A stretch of DNA of 64,000 nucleotides from assembly GCA_948567375.1 (NCBI GenBank), contig OX419758.1:2919001-2983000 (forward strand). Reading direction: 5' to 3'. Shown here piece by piece: positions 37,804-48,851 of the stretch (position 1 is its first letter; the number at the start of each line of letters is the position of its first letter). The notes below the pieces were generated by a model that worked only from the letters and a program-made list of their open reading frames with translations, ran no database searches and was not told the origin of the DNA. Both the position numbers and the translations under genes were made by a program. The stretch is from Lunularia cruciata. Lineage: Eukaryota; Streptophyta; Marchantiopsida; Lunulariales; Lunulariaceae.

Positions 37804-38967
37804 ATGATGGAAGTTGCAATGCGGAAGATGAGCATCGGGGTGGTGCTGTTGTTCATGCTCGCTGGGGTGAGCAATGCCATCAGGTTCAGGACTTTACGAC
37901 AGGACTTGGTGGTCGGAGGCGATGCAGGATGGAGAGTTGGGTACGACTACAAGAGCTGGGGCAATGAGGTTCCTGTTCGTGTTGGTGATATTCTCGGTGA
38001 GTGTGAACTCGATCGCTCATTTTAGTGAAGACAAGAGTTAGTCTTTTCCTCTTCGATCTTGGGGTTGCAGAGAGATGCCTCATCTGAGAGGATGGGAATG
38101 AGCACACGTTTTGCAGTTATTCTTGGTTTGATCCATCGGTATCAAACCAAGAATAACTTCAAAACCAATTAGTTTTTCAGAGTGAATATATAATATATGG
38201 TCTCAAGGCTATGTTAGTATGCCTATGATAGTAACAGCAGCAGTTCAAAGGTCCGATTCCCAATTTATTCCCAATTGGTTCCCAATTTAGATACTACTAT
38301 TTAATCTGCCATGGTACTATATTCTCCGCATTCTTGTTGAGTGTCTGAGAGAAAAAACGGGAAAGAAAGAAGCGGAGAGATAACTCAAGACTGGTTCAGT
38401 TGTTTCTCAGAACATCAGATAAGGTAATTGGTAGTTGGAAGTGTTGCTTGTTGTCACGGCTAGATTTCTCAATGTGTCCGCCCTTAGGTCGGGACGCTTA
38501 CACCTAGAAGACTCTGTACACTCAAACTGTAACTCTCTGGAGTGGTTTTGACTTATTCCCGAAGCTCAGAAAGGATAATGTAGTCACTGCACTAGATGCA
38601 TTTCTTCTCCAGTAATTTCGGCAGTTATAAATTGTCTCAGTTTGGATTTGGAGTCTCTGATTGCCTAGTCTTGTTTAATTTTCATCTGAGGCACTTTATT
38701 CCCCGTTTATCTGTTTAGGATGAAGTGTAATTGAATTGAACATTTTCCTTTCATGCAGAGTTCAAATACACCGTTGGGGATCACACCCTGACTCTGCTTA
38801 AGACTCGAAGTGCTTTTGACAAATGCGATACAAGTGACCCTATCGAGAAATACGATGATGGAGACGACAGAGTGGAGCTCAAGAAAGCAGGCTGGTGGTA
38901 CTTCGCCGACGGTTATGAAAATCACTGTGAATTGGGTGTGAAGATGGCAATCAAAGTCGCGCCCTAA
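37804..38967 (+). CDS. Secreted phytocyanin (plantacyanin-like blue copper protein), 2 exons
   Basis: Predicted extracellular electron-transfer-type cupredoxin of 133 residues. Exons are 37804-37996 and 38759-38967, joined by a GT-AG intron whose phase fits: 'VGDIL' runs into 'EFKYTVGDH'. Residues 1-25 are a signal peptide (hydrophobic 'IGVVLLFMLAGVSNA'). The cupredoxin domain follows with 'GGDAGWRVGYDYKSW', a His ligand in 'GDHTLTLL', a Cys in 'FDKC', and the Cys-His ligand pair in 'ENHCELGVK'. Two departures stand out. The Cys expected in the usual 'YFICG' motif is absent ('YFADG'), so the family disulfide cannot form in its normal place. The axial ligand position, usually Met or Gln, is Val. 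There is no proline-rich tail or GPI signal, so it fits the plantacyanin/stellacyanin layout. I chose ATG 37804; the in-frame ATG at 37807 and a GTG further upstream are alternatives. Confidence 0.88.
38115..38158 (+). repeat. Perfect 18-bp hairpin in the phytocyanin intron
   Basis: Arms 38115-38132 and 38141-38158 ('agttattcttggtttgat' and its exact reverse complement) are separated by an 8-base loop. The stem is 118 bp into the 762-bp intron. Confidence 0.95.
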
Positions 38968-39172
38968 ATGTATCACGCCGCTTGTGATCATCGGTGTCGA
39001 GGTTTCCGGACGCGTGCGATGCTGAGCCCGATTGAGAGCTTCAGGACTGGGTACTTAAGATATACTTTACTTTCATTAGTATATAATGAAAGTAATAGGA
39101 TATATACAAATTAGCCTAAACATGGTCGAACCAATCCGTCTCAAAATTTTGGGGTTTTTCAATTTGTAACCA

Positions 39173-39178
39173 AATAAA
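39173..39178 (+). terminator. Candidate polyadenylation signal of the phytocyanin gene
   Basis: AATAAA about 205 bp downstream of the stop codon on the same strand. The distance suits a plant 3' UTR, but the motif is short and plant signals are loose. Confidence 0.35.
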
Positions 39179-39179
39179 G

Positions 39180-41230
39180 CCTAGCAGCTCGATGTCAAGG
39201 CGTCTTCCGTTGTACCTGGGGAACCCGTGTTTTTTACACAAGTCGTGACTTCACCTATGGGCAGCGAAGTTTGGAATATAATCTTGTTATGATTGTTAGC
39301 CTACCCAACTTGAAGCATATGTTTGAGAAAATTGACTTGTTCGGTCGTCCTTATCAAGAAATTGAAAGACGTTATAGTTCTCAATTAGTTTGTGAGACAC
39401 CTGAAGTATGTGATGCGTGGTCAGGATTGAACATGCAAGATCTGCTGTTCCTCTCAACGCCTTGTACCTAATATAATATAATAGTGAAAGTTGTCCTCCC
39501 TTCATGGGTTACAACTCCTACTTCGCTCACTAAAGCTCATTCGTCCATGATTACCGTCCCGCCACTGCAAAGAGCTGCCGGCTGTACAGTTCTTGGCTTT
39601 TCTCTATTGTGTCCTGTTGCAGCAGCTGCTGTTTAGCCAGCAGATTTGGTAAGAACTGTATGAAGCAAAACCTGAACGCACAATCTTGAACATTCTAGAT
39701 ACCTTTATCTGCATGCTTATGGGAAATTGATAAAGCACGAGGACATCATGTTGAATCTCACAGTCAGCAGTGACGCCATCCAGATGTTGATTGGTCTACA
39801 ATATTGCTAAGAGCGTGGGAATTAGAGGCCTGCAGGATTGCCGCTGGTAACAGGCCCGTTGCTGTAGGGATAGAGGATGTATTGAAAGGAAAAGGACTTC
39901 CCAACGTCAAATGAAGTGAGCCTCGGGTTCCAAGGCAGGGCCAGAGTCAACTTCCTGGTGGGTATGCATATTGTCAGCTGGCTGAGAAGCGTTTTGCCTG
40001 CGAAAAGAGTCAAGTGCCATCACTGACGTTACTAAAGTACTCTACGGGCTGCGCAATTTCCACATGACTTGGTTGTCATGAATCTAAGGGAGTTGGACTT
40101 CTCCCGGTGGAATTATAAATCGGTCGTCCAACAAAAGTCACCCGTGACTCAAGCCTTAACTGAGGAATGGGAGTTTGAACTTCCGCCGATCCCTTCAGAC
40201 TACTCGTGACTCAATCTAGGTGCGCTTGGTGACACGATTTTGCGGACATGGACAGGACTAGTGGTACGTATAACCGCGCGGCTCCGTGAATAATGCAGTC
40301 TACCCAACGATTGTGATTTCCACCCGACGACTGATTTCATGTTCCACTAAGCGACACCGACGTAAGTATCTACCACGAAGTTGGACTGGTTGGTATAATT
40401 CATGGTAAGTGTTCAATCTCAAATCTCAGACAGCATCTTAGGTGTAGTAGGGTAAATATCTCATACCGATACTATTGGGTCCTAGCCTATTTGACCTCTT
40501 ATGATTTTTCCTTGTACGGCTTGCTTGATGGGTTTCATCCTTCTTGCTATCCCACGCCTATTTTTTTATTTCACCAACTCCTTGGAACAGACAATTTGAG
40601 CGTACTTTAGGCTCCTGTGCTTCCCGACACCCTTGCGGGTTGCCTCGTAGGGTGACAACGAACGAAGTTGTCCAAAGATCTCGTAAAGTCCCACAGAAAT
40701 TTGTCAGATTTATCCATCCTCCCCTGGAGCTATTTCAATCAACACCGCTTGACGTTCGTTGAGTACCCGAGTAATCCTTCCCACGCTCTGATTGTATTAA
40801 TAGCTCTGACTCATGAGATCCAATAGCTCAAAACTGCGTTAACTGTTGCTAGCGGCAATCAAACCACTCTTATGGGGTGTACGATCTCATTCGGAGTTCA
40901 CTAATCAAATTCACGAACATGACTTTCGGGAAGTAGAAGAGATTGACAGAGTACCGATAGAAGTGTTCTAATCTGTAGCATAATCGTATGCTCCGCCCTC
41001 GAAGGAGGGGGTAATCAAGTATTACAACAGGACATGGGTAAACCTTGTCTACTTCTGGGAATCGAGAAGGTTTGCATTTGCAATCTCCTATCATGAGTAC
41101 TTTGCGTCCAATCTCAACGGGGGAGCTAAGGAAGAGTCGAGTTCCCGCACTTCCTGGAGTTCCGAACCTATAAATGGGATCGAAATTGTCTACGAACATC
41201 TGGGAAGCCCTCATCTTGTCTTTTGAAAAA
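39180..41230. other. Intergenic region between phytocyanin and tRNA-Asp
   Basis: No recognised gene. A 66-codon plus-strand frame at 39271-39471 shows no domain. A short minus-orientation piece of the dispersed repeat lies near 40.5 kb. Confidence 0.4.
40500..40560 (-). repeat. Fragment of the dispersed 'GGGGCTTAGCCCC' repeat
   Basis: 'ttccttgtacggcttgcttg' and 'gatgggtttcatccttc' match the first half of the copy at 41457-41580 in the same orientation. Confidence 0.5.
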
Positions 41231-41233
41231 GTC

Positions 41234-41238
41234 AAAAA
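41234..41238 (-). terminator. Candidate Pol III terminator
   Basis: A run of five T on the transcribed (minus-sense) strand about 26 nt after the tRNA-Asp 3' end; a second T5 run lies 4 nt further on (41226-41230). Confidence 0.6.
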
Positions 41239-41264
41239 TGGGATCCAGACTAGAACTGAACGGT

Positions 41265-41336
41265 CGCCGCTGCCGGGGATCGAACCCGGGTCACCCGCGT
41301 GACAGGCGGGAATACTTACCACTATACTACAACGAC
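41265..41336 (-). tRNA. tRNA-Asp (GUC)
   Basis: 72 nt that folds as a full cloverleaf. The acceptor stem GTCGTTG pairs with CAGCGGC (with G-U pairs), and the discriminator base is G. The anticodon stem CCCGC/GCGGG holds loop CTGTCAC with anticodon GTC at 41303-41301. The T arm contains GGTTCGATCC, the internal B box; the A-box region is TAGTATAGTGGT. No CCA is encoded, as expected for a nuclear gene. It decodes GAC/GAU. Confidence 0.97.
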
Positions 41337-41355
41337 TTGATGCGACATCTGTCCC

Positions 41356-41421
41356 CAAATGCTTAATTAATTTAAAGAACATGGACCCCAAATGCTTAAT
41401 TAATTTAAAGAACATGGACCG
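41356..41421. repeat. 33-bp tandem duplication
   Basis: 'caaatgcttaattaattt' plus 'aaagaacatggac' occurs twice in succession with a 33-bp period, 20 bp upstream of the tRNA-Asp 5' end. Confidence 0.85.
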
Positions 41422-41456
41422 GATATCCATGACTTCTTTCCGCACAGATAATGTCA

Positions 41457-41580
41457 AATTGAGGCTCTATTGGGGCTTAGCCCCATGTTACATTTTTTTG
41501 TCTCTCCCTTGTACGGCTTGATGGGGTCTTCCCATCCTTCATTTTTCCTTCGCGGTCGCCTTTTTCTCTGATAATGTCAA
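41457..41580 (-). repeat. Dispersed 'GGGGCTTAGCCCC' repeat
   Basis: In minus orientation: 'tattggggcttagccccatg', 'tctctcccttgtacggcttg', 'ggggtcttcccatccttc' and 'ttcgcggtcgcc'. It is the best-preserved first half of the family seen here. Confidence 0.7.
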
Positions 41581-41869
41581 AATAATATCTGTGCGTCCCC
41601 TTCATCGAGTACTTCCTTCTCTTTAGTGCCTGATACTCCCGACTACTTCTTATCTTTACTGTCCGGTACTAAGGAATAAAAAGCCACGAGCTGCCCAAAA
41701 TGCCCAACTCGATCCTTCGAGAATCTTACGAGGATATTATCCTCATCGGTGGTCGTATTGTGGATCACTGACAGTGCTAAAACTTTCGTTCGTCATCCAT
41801 CCTTGTACCAAGTGACTCTTGTATGAGATATCACAGTATTTTTCTACGTACACATCAAAGTAAACCAGG

Positions 41870-42150
41870 ACAAGAAAGTAAAGGTAATTTCACTCTATCA
41901 ATCTCTGCATCAAGTGTTACAGAAGACGTCTTGTTCTACAAAATTTAAAATTTATTTACAAAATTTACATACAGTGCATTGGATTGTTTATATAGGTTGA
42001 CTTTTCTCTCTCCCATCATTCGACCTCATCTTCTACTATCTGTACTCATCTACGTACCATGTCTTGGTTAAAAACTCCAGTCATTCTCAGTTGGATGAAA
42101 TCTGAAAGTCATGAGGTGTACGATAAGCCAGAGTATAATTTCACCAAGTA
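41870..42150 (+). pseudogene. NLR 3'-flank relic
   Basis: 'tatcaatctctgcatcaagt' followed by 'gttacagaagac' matches the DNA just downstream of both NLR copies (46.47-46.51 kb and 51.70-51.74 kb). Looser similarity continues to 'cttttctctctcccatcatt' and 'gaaatctgaa'. No LRR coding sequence is kept, so this seems to be the tail of a lost third NLR. Confidence 0.55.
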
Positions 42151-44351
42151 TGTGTACTAACTAAACACGAAAAGATATCAGAATGTATCGCTTTAATAAA
42201 ACACAACAGGAGTTTCCTCAACTCAATAGTTAGAGCAAGTTCTGACTATGTGTTAAAAGTGTAAAACTCTAGAATGGACCTGCCAAGGAAGGTCAGAGTC
42301 GATTGGGTGACCTATGTCTTTCAAGTCTACACTACTTTACATCATTTGCGTAGATTTTCTTATCTGTCTCCATCACGCCATACGGGGAATAAAGAAGAAG
42401 ATCGTCCACATAATTTAACGCCATGCACCGTGTCCCGATTTAACAAAAAGATCAGTTCCAATACTGGTTATGACAGCCGAAATGGTAATAGGATACGGGG
42501 TTGTGCTTGAGCAAATTAGATTCCAGTGATTTCAATGTTTCAACTAGGGTTCGGTTAAGAGATTGAATCTATACTATCGAAAGCTTCGAGAAATCACAAT
42601 GCCTACTCAGATGCTCTTTCCGCGCTTTTTCATTATAAAATCCTCTCCACATATGGTGGTAAAATTCACCGTCATGTTAATATTTAAGAATTCGTCAAAA
42701 TCCTATTTTACAGATTAATTTCCTTGGAAGGACCAATATCTAAGATGCTACAGTACTATGCCCCTATCATGGAAGTTTCGTCCGGACTAAAAGCAGAATA
42801 TTAATTTTTTGTAAACAGCAACGGACTACAACTCAAGAGGTGAAAATGGAGTAACGGGACCGCGAGAACTTGGGTTTTGCAGGTAAACTTTTTGCCCTAG
42901 GTTTCCAACTTGCTTTTGCTTCCATCATGTTTGTCAGGGAAATCAGCTTGGACACTTCAAAAAGTTTGGACACTTCATCGTTCTCAAGCAGTGGACCGGT
43001 AATTGACTTTGAACTGAAGTCGCTATGTATAGAAACTATTTTGAGTGTAGGACTTGTTGGAGTCGGGAAATAGCCAAGCTGGAGGCGAGCAGGACTTCGT
43101 TCATCGAACCTCAGTACTAATGCCCTCTACATGTGACCGTGGAGATGCTGCCTGTCAGATCTCTGTGACAATAGTGTCTGAAACAAAGCTCCAGTGATTT
43201 TACCGACACGTTGTTCACTGTCTATCTCCCGGTCTGAATTGCTTTGTGTACGTAATTTGATCGATAGACGTCAACCACTGGAAATGACAGTTGACTGACA
43301 TCCGTGAGCTTGCCTAATCGATCCTTATGCTATCCTCAAGCTGTATGATATGCAGAATGTTTATCGAGTTTGTAATCACAAAAGGCACATTTACACCGTG
43401 GTAAAGTGGGATAAACACCTTTCTTTACCACCTTCAGGAATAGACCAGGCTTGCTGTAAAATTCGCGCTGTCTTCAATCAGTAGGAGAGTTTCTGACACT
43501 CACTGAGCTCAGGGCAGTCCCGGATCGGATCGAGATGAAGCTGTACGTGACACATATATCAATTGATCACATTCAGCGTTGATCGAAACACGCTCTTGGG
43601 ACCTGGTTGAGCGGAATTGACATCTCAAGTATGTGATCCAAGGTAGGGACATCTGTACCTCTCAATATCTCAATATGATTCTCCTTGAATTTCAGTGTTT
43701 GGTGTTTAGGACCATGTTTACATACAGCATACTGCGATATACACTGTCCAGTCCTACTTCGTCTCATCTGTCTTGGCTCGTATTCCATGATGTATCCTAG
43801 TTCTCTAGCTGCGACTCATGAAATGTATCAATTACGTCCTTACTTGTGATGTATACAAGTTCTTTGCACCTGTTACTTATAAAAGGTATCAATTACGTCC
43901 TTACTTCTGCTTCTCTTCGCACTTCTAGATTCACTTACATTGCATTTACTTACATTCAATTAATTGCGAGTTGCATACTCTCATGCTTGCATTTCGTATT
44001 CACGTTCTCTGTCCCATACTTAGTGCGTTCTGGATCCCACGTTCTTCGAACGGCCTCTGCTCCCGTTTAATATGAGGTTCCTGGACCTTCTTTCTTCCTT
44101 AGAAATTAACTCCGTGTCTTTCACTGAAATCTAATCTGCTTTACATAATATTCAATTTTGGATCGCTTAATTGCAATCAAGTTCTGAAATATAAGTGCTT
44201 TCCCACAGCTAAGAGTTCTATTTCGCAGTAGATTTCTTTCAATACTCTATACACATTGGATTCGGTATAAATTCTCACTCGTTTTATCATCAGATTACAT
44301 ATGGGCTTACTTGGTTCTAGCCAATGACCTCCACCTTCACATCGGCAGAGA
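42151..44351. other. Intergenic region upstream of NLR copy 1
   Basis: No gene is established. A plus-strand frame at 42870-43073 ends 'ILSVGLVGVGK', which resembles an NB-ARC P-loop core, but the frame stops right after the Lys and no other motif supports it. It could be a scrap of the missing NLR 5' part or chance. The rest shows nothing. Confidence 0.3.
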
Positions 44352-46324
44352 ATGGCGAATGTTCATGAGGAGAACGGTTTGTACAGCGGTTCTGGAGAAA
44401 TCCATGAGGATGACAGTGCACAGCGTGTTCCAGACAGCAACAGCGGTGATTCAGGATCCACGTGCAAGAAGGTGAGAAAGGCGTCTTCTGGAATCATGTG
44501 ATAAACTACAATAGCACACAGAAACCACTAGCCTCAGAAACAACTCCACCATGTACGGGATTTTGGTTATACTGACACTGGAAGTCTTGGGAAGATCTTT
44601 GAAGACGAAGGGGAGTCCCGAGGTTTGGGAAGAGATTTGGGAGGCACTAAGGCAAGCAGAAAGTGTTCCTGGATCTAGCCTGGACGACGTTTTGCTGAAG
44701 TTGAAAGTGAGCTATGACAGACTGAAAGCTCCGGCACAACAGGTGTTTATTGACGCAGCAACTTTCTTTTCGTCTAAAAGGAGACCTGTACTGTATCCCT
44801 CTGAACGGTTTGATTGGGGCTTCCGATCTGAACCATCGTGTGTCTGGAGACTCGTCGATGCCAAAGCTGTTTGGAAGGCGGTTACAAAAATGCAGCAAGC
44901 CTGTGGGAAAGTTTGGTGGATATGTCGCTGGTTAAGGACGTGGACGATGAATCACCCATTCAAGTACATGAACACCTGAAGACTCTGGCATACAGAATTG
45001 GAAATAAAATGGCGTTATCAGTACATAAGGTACGGGCAGCTTCAACCATTCCTTCGCACTTCGTTCGGATCCAAACCTTTCACCGCACTTTCTATCTTAA
45101 GGATGACCCTTAACCGTATGTATATGCAAATCTCTCGTGTATATGGCATCTGACAATCGAAGTGTGATGAATAGGTGTTGCAGTACAACCTGAAGAGAGT
45201 CCGGCCCGAAATTAGATACCAGCACTTCCTGGGTTGTTTTGTTGGCGATAAGGATCGCATAAGTATGGCAGCTGTTTGCGGAATGAGAAGTCTGCGGTTC
45301 GTGGAATTGCTGGGCGTCGAATTCGTAGGGACCACGTTCAGGAAAGCTATCTTACCTTCTGCAATTGCTATCTTCAGAACCGAACTCGATTGCAGCAATT
45401 TCTCTTTTGAGTCGTCCAATGCTCTCGTGATTCTGGAAATGGGATCGCTTTCATGGAAACGTTTGCCGGATTCGTTTTCCAAGTTGAATATGCTCCAAAT
45501 GTTGTATTTGGAGGCGAAAAACCTTGTGAGCTTGTCCGAATCTTTTGGTCAGCTGACGGCTCTCCGGCATTTGGTTCTCAAATGTGAGCGGCTCACGTCC
45601 TTGCCAGCATCATTTGGGCAGTTGATACATCTGCAGACTTTGCTTCTGGAGTGCAAAAGTTTTCCAACGTTACCCGATGCCTTTGGTGAAGAACTCGAAG
45701 AACTTCGAGAGCTTGCTGTCACTAGACCTTAGGTCTGTACCGACTACTTTCGGCCGCCTGCATCACTTACAACGTTTGGAACTTCACAATCTATACGAGC
45801 GCTTGCCTGACTTACACCTGCCGTCCTTAGACACACTTCGTCTCTCCCGACTAACAAGGGTTCGCGATCTTCCCAGTCTGGATAGACTATTTTCATTGAC
45901 ATCCCTTACAATTAGTGAATTACCCAGAGTGACAACTCTCCCCCGCTTAGACAGATTAATCTCTTTGACAAAACTGGAAATTTCTTGTTTAAACGTCACT
46001 GATCTTCGCAATTTAGGGGTACTCCCTTCGTTGGAAATTCTGAAACTGGAGGCGCTGCCCAATCTCACCAAAGTACCAGAACTATCTTTGCCTTTCCCCA
46101 GATTGTCGAAACTTGAAATAGATGGGCTAAAAGGTGTAAAAGAAATTCTCAGTTTGTGTGGACTGAGTTCTCTGACGCGCTTGTCTATTACACGGTTACC
46201 TGAGCTAGAGAACTTACCGGAGCTACCCTTGTTCTCTCTGGAGAAATTGTTGGTTTACTCTCTTAAGAGATGGGTAGTGCCGGATTGGCTCCGCCCCTTT
46301 CACAATATTTTACATCCAGGATGA
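44352..46324 (+). pseudogene. NLR copy 1 (NB-ARC/LRR), broken
   Basis: A degraded sister of 48852-51580. A possible first exon, 44352-44471 (40 codons from ATG, ending in a good AAG|GTGAGA donor), precedes it. The NB-ARC part begins abruptly at about 44569 with 'LTLEVLGRSLK', just past the GLPL core, so the P-loop, kinase-2 and RNBS-B are absent. Relative to the sister, a 1-bp loss near 44885 shifts the frame, a 5-bp loss near 45725 shifts it again, and about 590 bp of LRR are deleted at 45.81 kb between two 'cctga' microhomologies. The intron 45030-45183 keeps its GT-AG borders. The LRR tail ends at 46324. As it stands it should give no working receptor. Confidence 0.85.
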
Positions 46325-46980
46325 TCGTATTGTACGCACATGTCCGGGCATATTACAGTTTATTTAGTCGATCAGTCTTGCAGTCCAGGGACTCAAAAGA
46401 CAGTTTTGCAATCGGTATATCTTCTTGGTCCATTTTGCCGTATACCAGGATAAGGTAAGATAAGGTGATGGCAGTCTATCAATCTTTGCATCGAGTGCCC
46501 CATAAGACATTGTGTCTATGCTACACTTACTATATCAGGTGCGAAGAATGGTAGATTGTATTGTTGAATTAGGTTTAATCTTCTCTTCCCATTCACTTTT
46601 TCATTACCTTCGATTGCTTAAACACCCACCCAATTTCAGATTCGTGAAATCTGAATGGCACGAGCAGAATTTCTTTTCTTACTTTTCTGAAGATGTTAGA
46701 ATACGAAGTCAGTTGCGTGTGATTCAGGTAGTTACAAATTATCTTATGTCGAGAATAAGTTCACACGACATCTTAAGTCTTGGTGTAAACGGCCGCGAAT
46801 GATAAATCTCAAATCTTTCGTTAAATGGATGTGATACATTAAAATTTGTGTAAGAAATGGTTCTTTTTTTGAAAATTGAGAGAAAGTAAGGAACTAATGT
46901 GAAGCATAATTGAGGAGTTAAAAAGCTAGCTGCATCTTGGATGTTTTGAAATTCAAAGTTTGTTTCCTACAAGAAATTAA
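46325..46980. other. NLR copy 1 3' flank (duplicated)
   Basis: Matches 51.58-52.16 kb after NLR copy 2 ('gtttatttagtcgatcagtc', 'gcaatcggtatatcttcttg', 'caatttcagattcg'). The duplication unit therefore includes at least 0.5 kb beyond the genes. Confidence 0.8.
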
Positions 46981-47060
46981 AATGGTAGGTTCATCACTTC
47001 CGTTCACTTCCACCATTTCTTTTTTATGAGTATTTCTTTCTTCCTTTTACATCATAAAAA

Positions 47061-47069
47061 AAGAGAGAG

Positions 47070-47105
<36 letters not shown>
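47061..47105. repeat. Compound (GA)n(TA)n microsatellite
   Basis: An AG/GA run followed by about 15 TA units. Confidence 0.97.
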
Positions 47106-47563
47106 CAAGCATGGAGGAAATGGGCTTCCCATACGTCTTCTTTATGTCTTATATCTTATATATTAAACTTGAACAATAGTGGATCCTTAGACATTAAGGT
47201 ACAAAACACTTTTACTTTCATCATAGATTTAATGTAAATGATAATCTCAAACCATTTCTAACTAGCATAGTGTTGTTCGATGAATATTGACTTTCGAAGC
47301 AAATCTTGAGCCGGATATTCCAGTTTGACCAACTCTCTCGGAATGGAAAATTAGTCGTATTGTGATAGGTTTGCACCGGAGGTATGGATACTTTGTTGAA
47401 AGATGAACAGAAGAAGTCACCAATTTAGCCATGATCTTTATTGAATTAATCAATATTTATATATTTATAACATTAAAAAAAAATGCAATAATTTAGGATA
47501 CCACTATGGTACGGATAGGAAATGACCATTGTAAATAGTAACGAGACACCCAGTAAAGATAAT

Positions 47564-47765
47564 CTCGTATCAGATTGAACAGACCCCACCCTGTAAAGAC
47601 AGTTAAAGACACCGATAAAGTCCGTTGCCAAAAATCCCAAAAAGTTGAAATCAGCAATTAAACCAGAATACACGCTTCTCTCGTATCAGATTGAAGAGAC
47701 CCACCCTGTAAAGACGATTGACGAGACCCATAAATTCGTTTTCAAAAATCTCAAAAAATTTGAAT
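47564..47765. repeat. Direct repeat of about 85 bp
   Basis: 'ctcgtatcagattgaa' ... 'caccctgtaaagac' ... 'aaaaatc.caaaaa' occurs at 47564 and again at 47680 (116-bp offset). It is imperfect and noncoding. Confidence 0.75.
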
Positions 47766-48562
47766 AAAATAATTTAAATCTGAGATAAAAGAGAAGTTAC
47801 ATGTGTGAGTTGAACTCCGTGAAGGATCTCTTTAGGCTTGTTTTCTCGTCTCATCACCTACAAGAGATCTTACTGTTTCGCTAAAGAATTCAGTAAAGGT
47901 AGATTATAAACCACTATTGTGTATTCCACTCTGGCCAAATGGACAGCAACTCACGGAATTGTTGTAACTCACGGAATCACGTTTAACCCTCTTTACTGAA
48001 ATCTAAGCAGAGGTGCCGGCGAAGTTTTAGCATGTGCACTACGGTCAATCTTTCAGAGTTAAACAATGAAGGTAGACAGGTAATCAATACAGAATGTGTA
48101 GGGAAAACTCTTGCTATCTACCGCACGGGCCGAGCCAGACATAAGACCCATACAGTAATGGCTGGAGTGCGAGATTTGTTCCTTGATTCTTACGGTCTTA
48201 TCGGTCTGTTTTGACTCTAGTTTTGGCTCGGCGACTTACCTCAGATTGTCCTTATTGCTGGAAAAGAAAAGCTGGTCGGGGCTACCCTAAATCAAGGCAG
48301 AATTGTTTTGTACTGTTAGTGAGTGAAGCAGATACTCCAGGCCTTATCACCTCTGGAAGTTCCACTGGTTCACGCATCCACTACCGTTTTGTCAGATTGC
48401 TGATTTACGTTAGAAACCGTTTTGCAACCAGCGAGCCTCATCAGCTCTCAGCGAGCCTGAAGATGAACTGTTACTGTTGATCATGTTGAAAGGCCTATCA
48501 GAAAAATAACAAAGGCAACAGAAGAAAATACCCAAAATTAATAAACAAAGATATAAAAGTAG

Positions 48563-48826
48563 GATTGTTGAAGGAAGCTACCTAAATTTTCAATCCATCG
48601 AGCACTTTTTCAATAAAAAAACTCCCGAACCTACTACTACAAGGTGTATTCCTAAAGCATAGAAATTTTTCTAGGACTTAATTTTAGGGACATTTTGCAT
48701 TGGAGCACTCTCAAGGAACGAATCTCCAAAACTAAAGCATGGACAGAATAATTCCATCAGCCAATCATTACCACATGTTGAAATAAACCCTTAATAGGAA
48801 ACAAGTCAGCCACTAACCATTGAGGA
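48563..48826 (-). mobile_element. LINE fragment fused to NLR copy 2
   Basis: A stretch of about 264 bp that matches 55850-56107 almost base for base ('acctactactacaaggtgta', 'cattttgcattggagcactc', 'ccactaaccattgagg'). There it forms the 5' side of a minus-strand LINE reverse-transcriptase ORF. Here it stops at 'ccattgagg' and is followed directly by the NB-ARC coding sequence of NLR copy 2. Confidence 0.85.
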
Positions 48827-48851
48827 GACGAATCAAGTAACTTGGAACGAG

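Larger units (their letters stand above)
46981..48562. other. Intergenic region between the NLR copies
   Basis: About 1.6 kb with no recognised gene. It contains a microsatellite and a direct repeat listed separately. The frame at 48211-48480 has no domain. Confidence 0.45.

Noticed and set aside
40870-41457. 195-codon minus-strand frame
   Set aside because: It runs straight through the tRNA-Asp gene in the same orientation and includes the translated tRNA; no domain is visible, so it is a chance open frame.
44569-44800. NLR copy 1 as an intact gene with a novel short N-terminus
   Set aside because: The sequence enters the NB-ARC domain mid-way with no acceptor site or P-loop, and the coding frame is broken further on.
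45784-46071. 95-codon frame antisense to NLR copy 1
   Set aside because: Same shadow effect as in copy 2, opposite the LRR coding strand.
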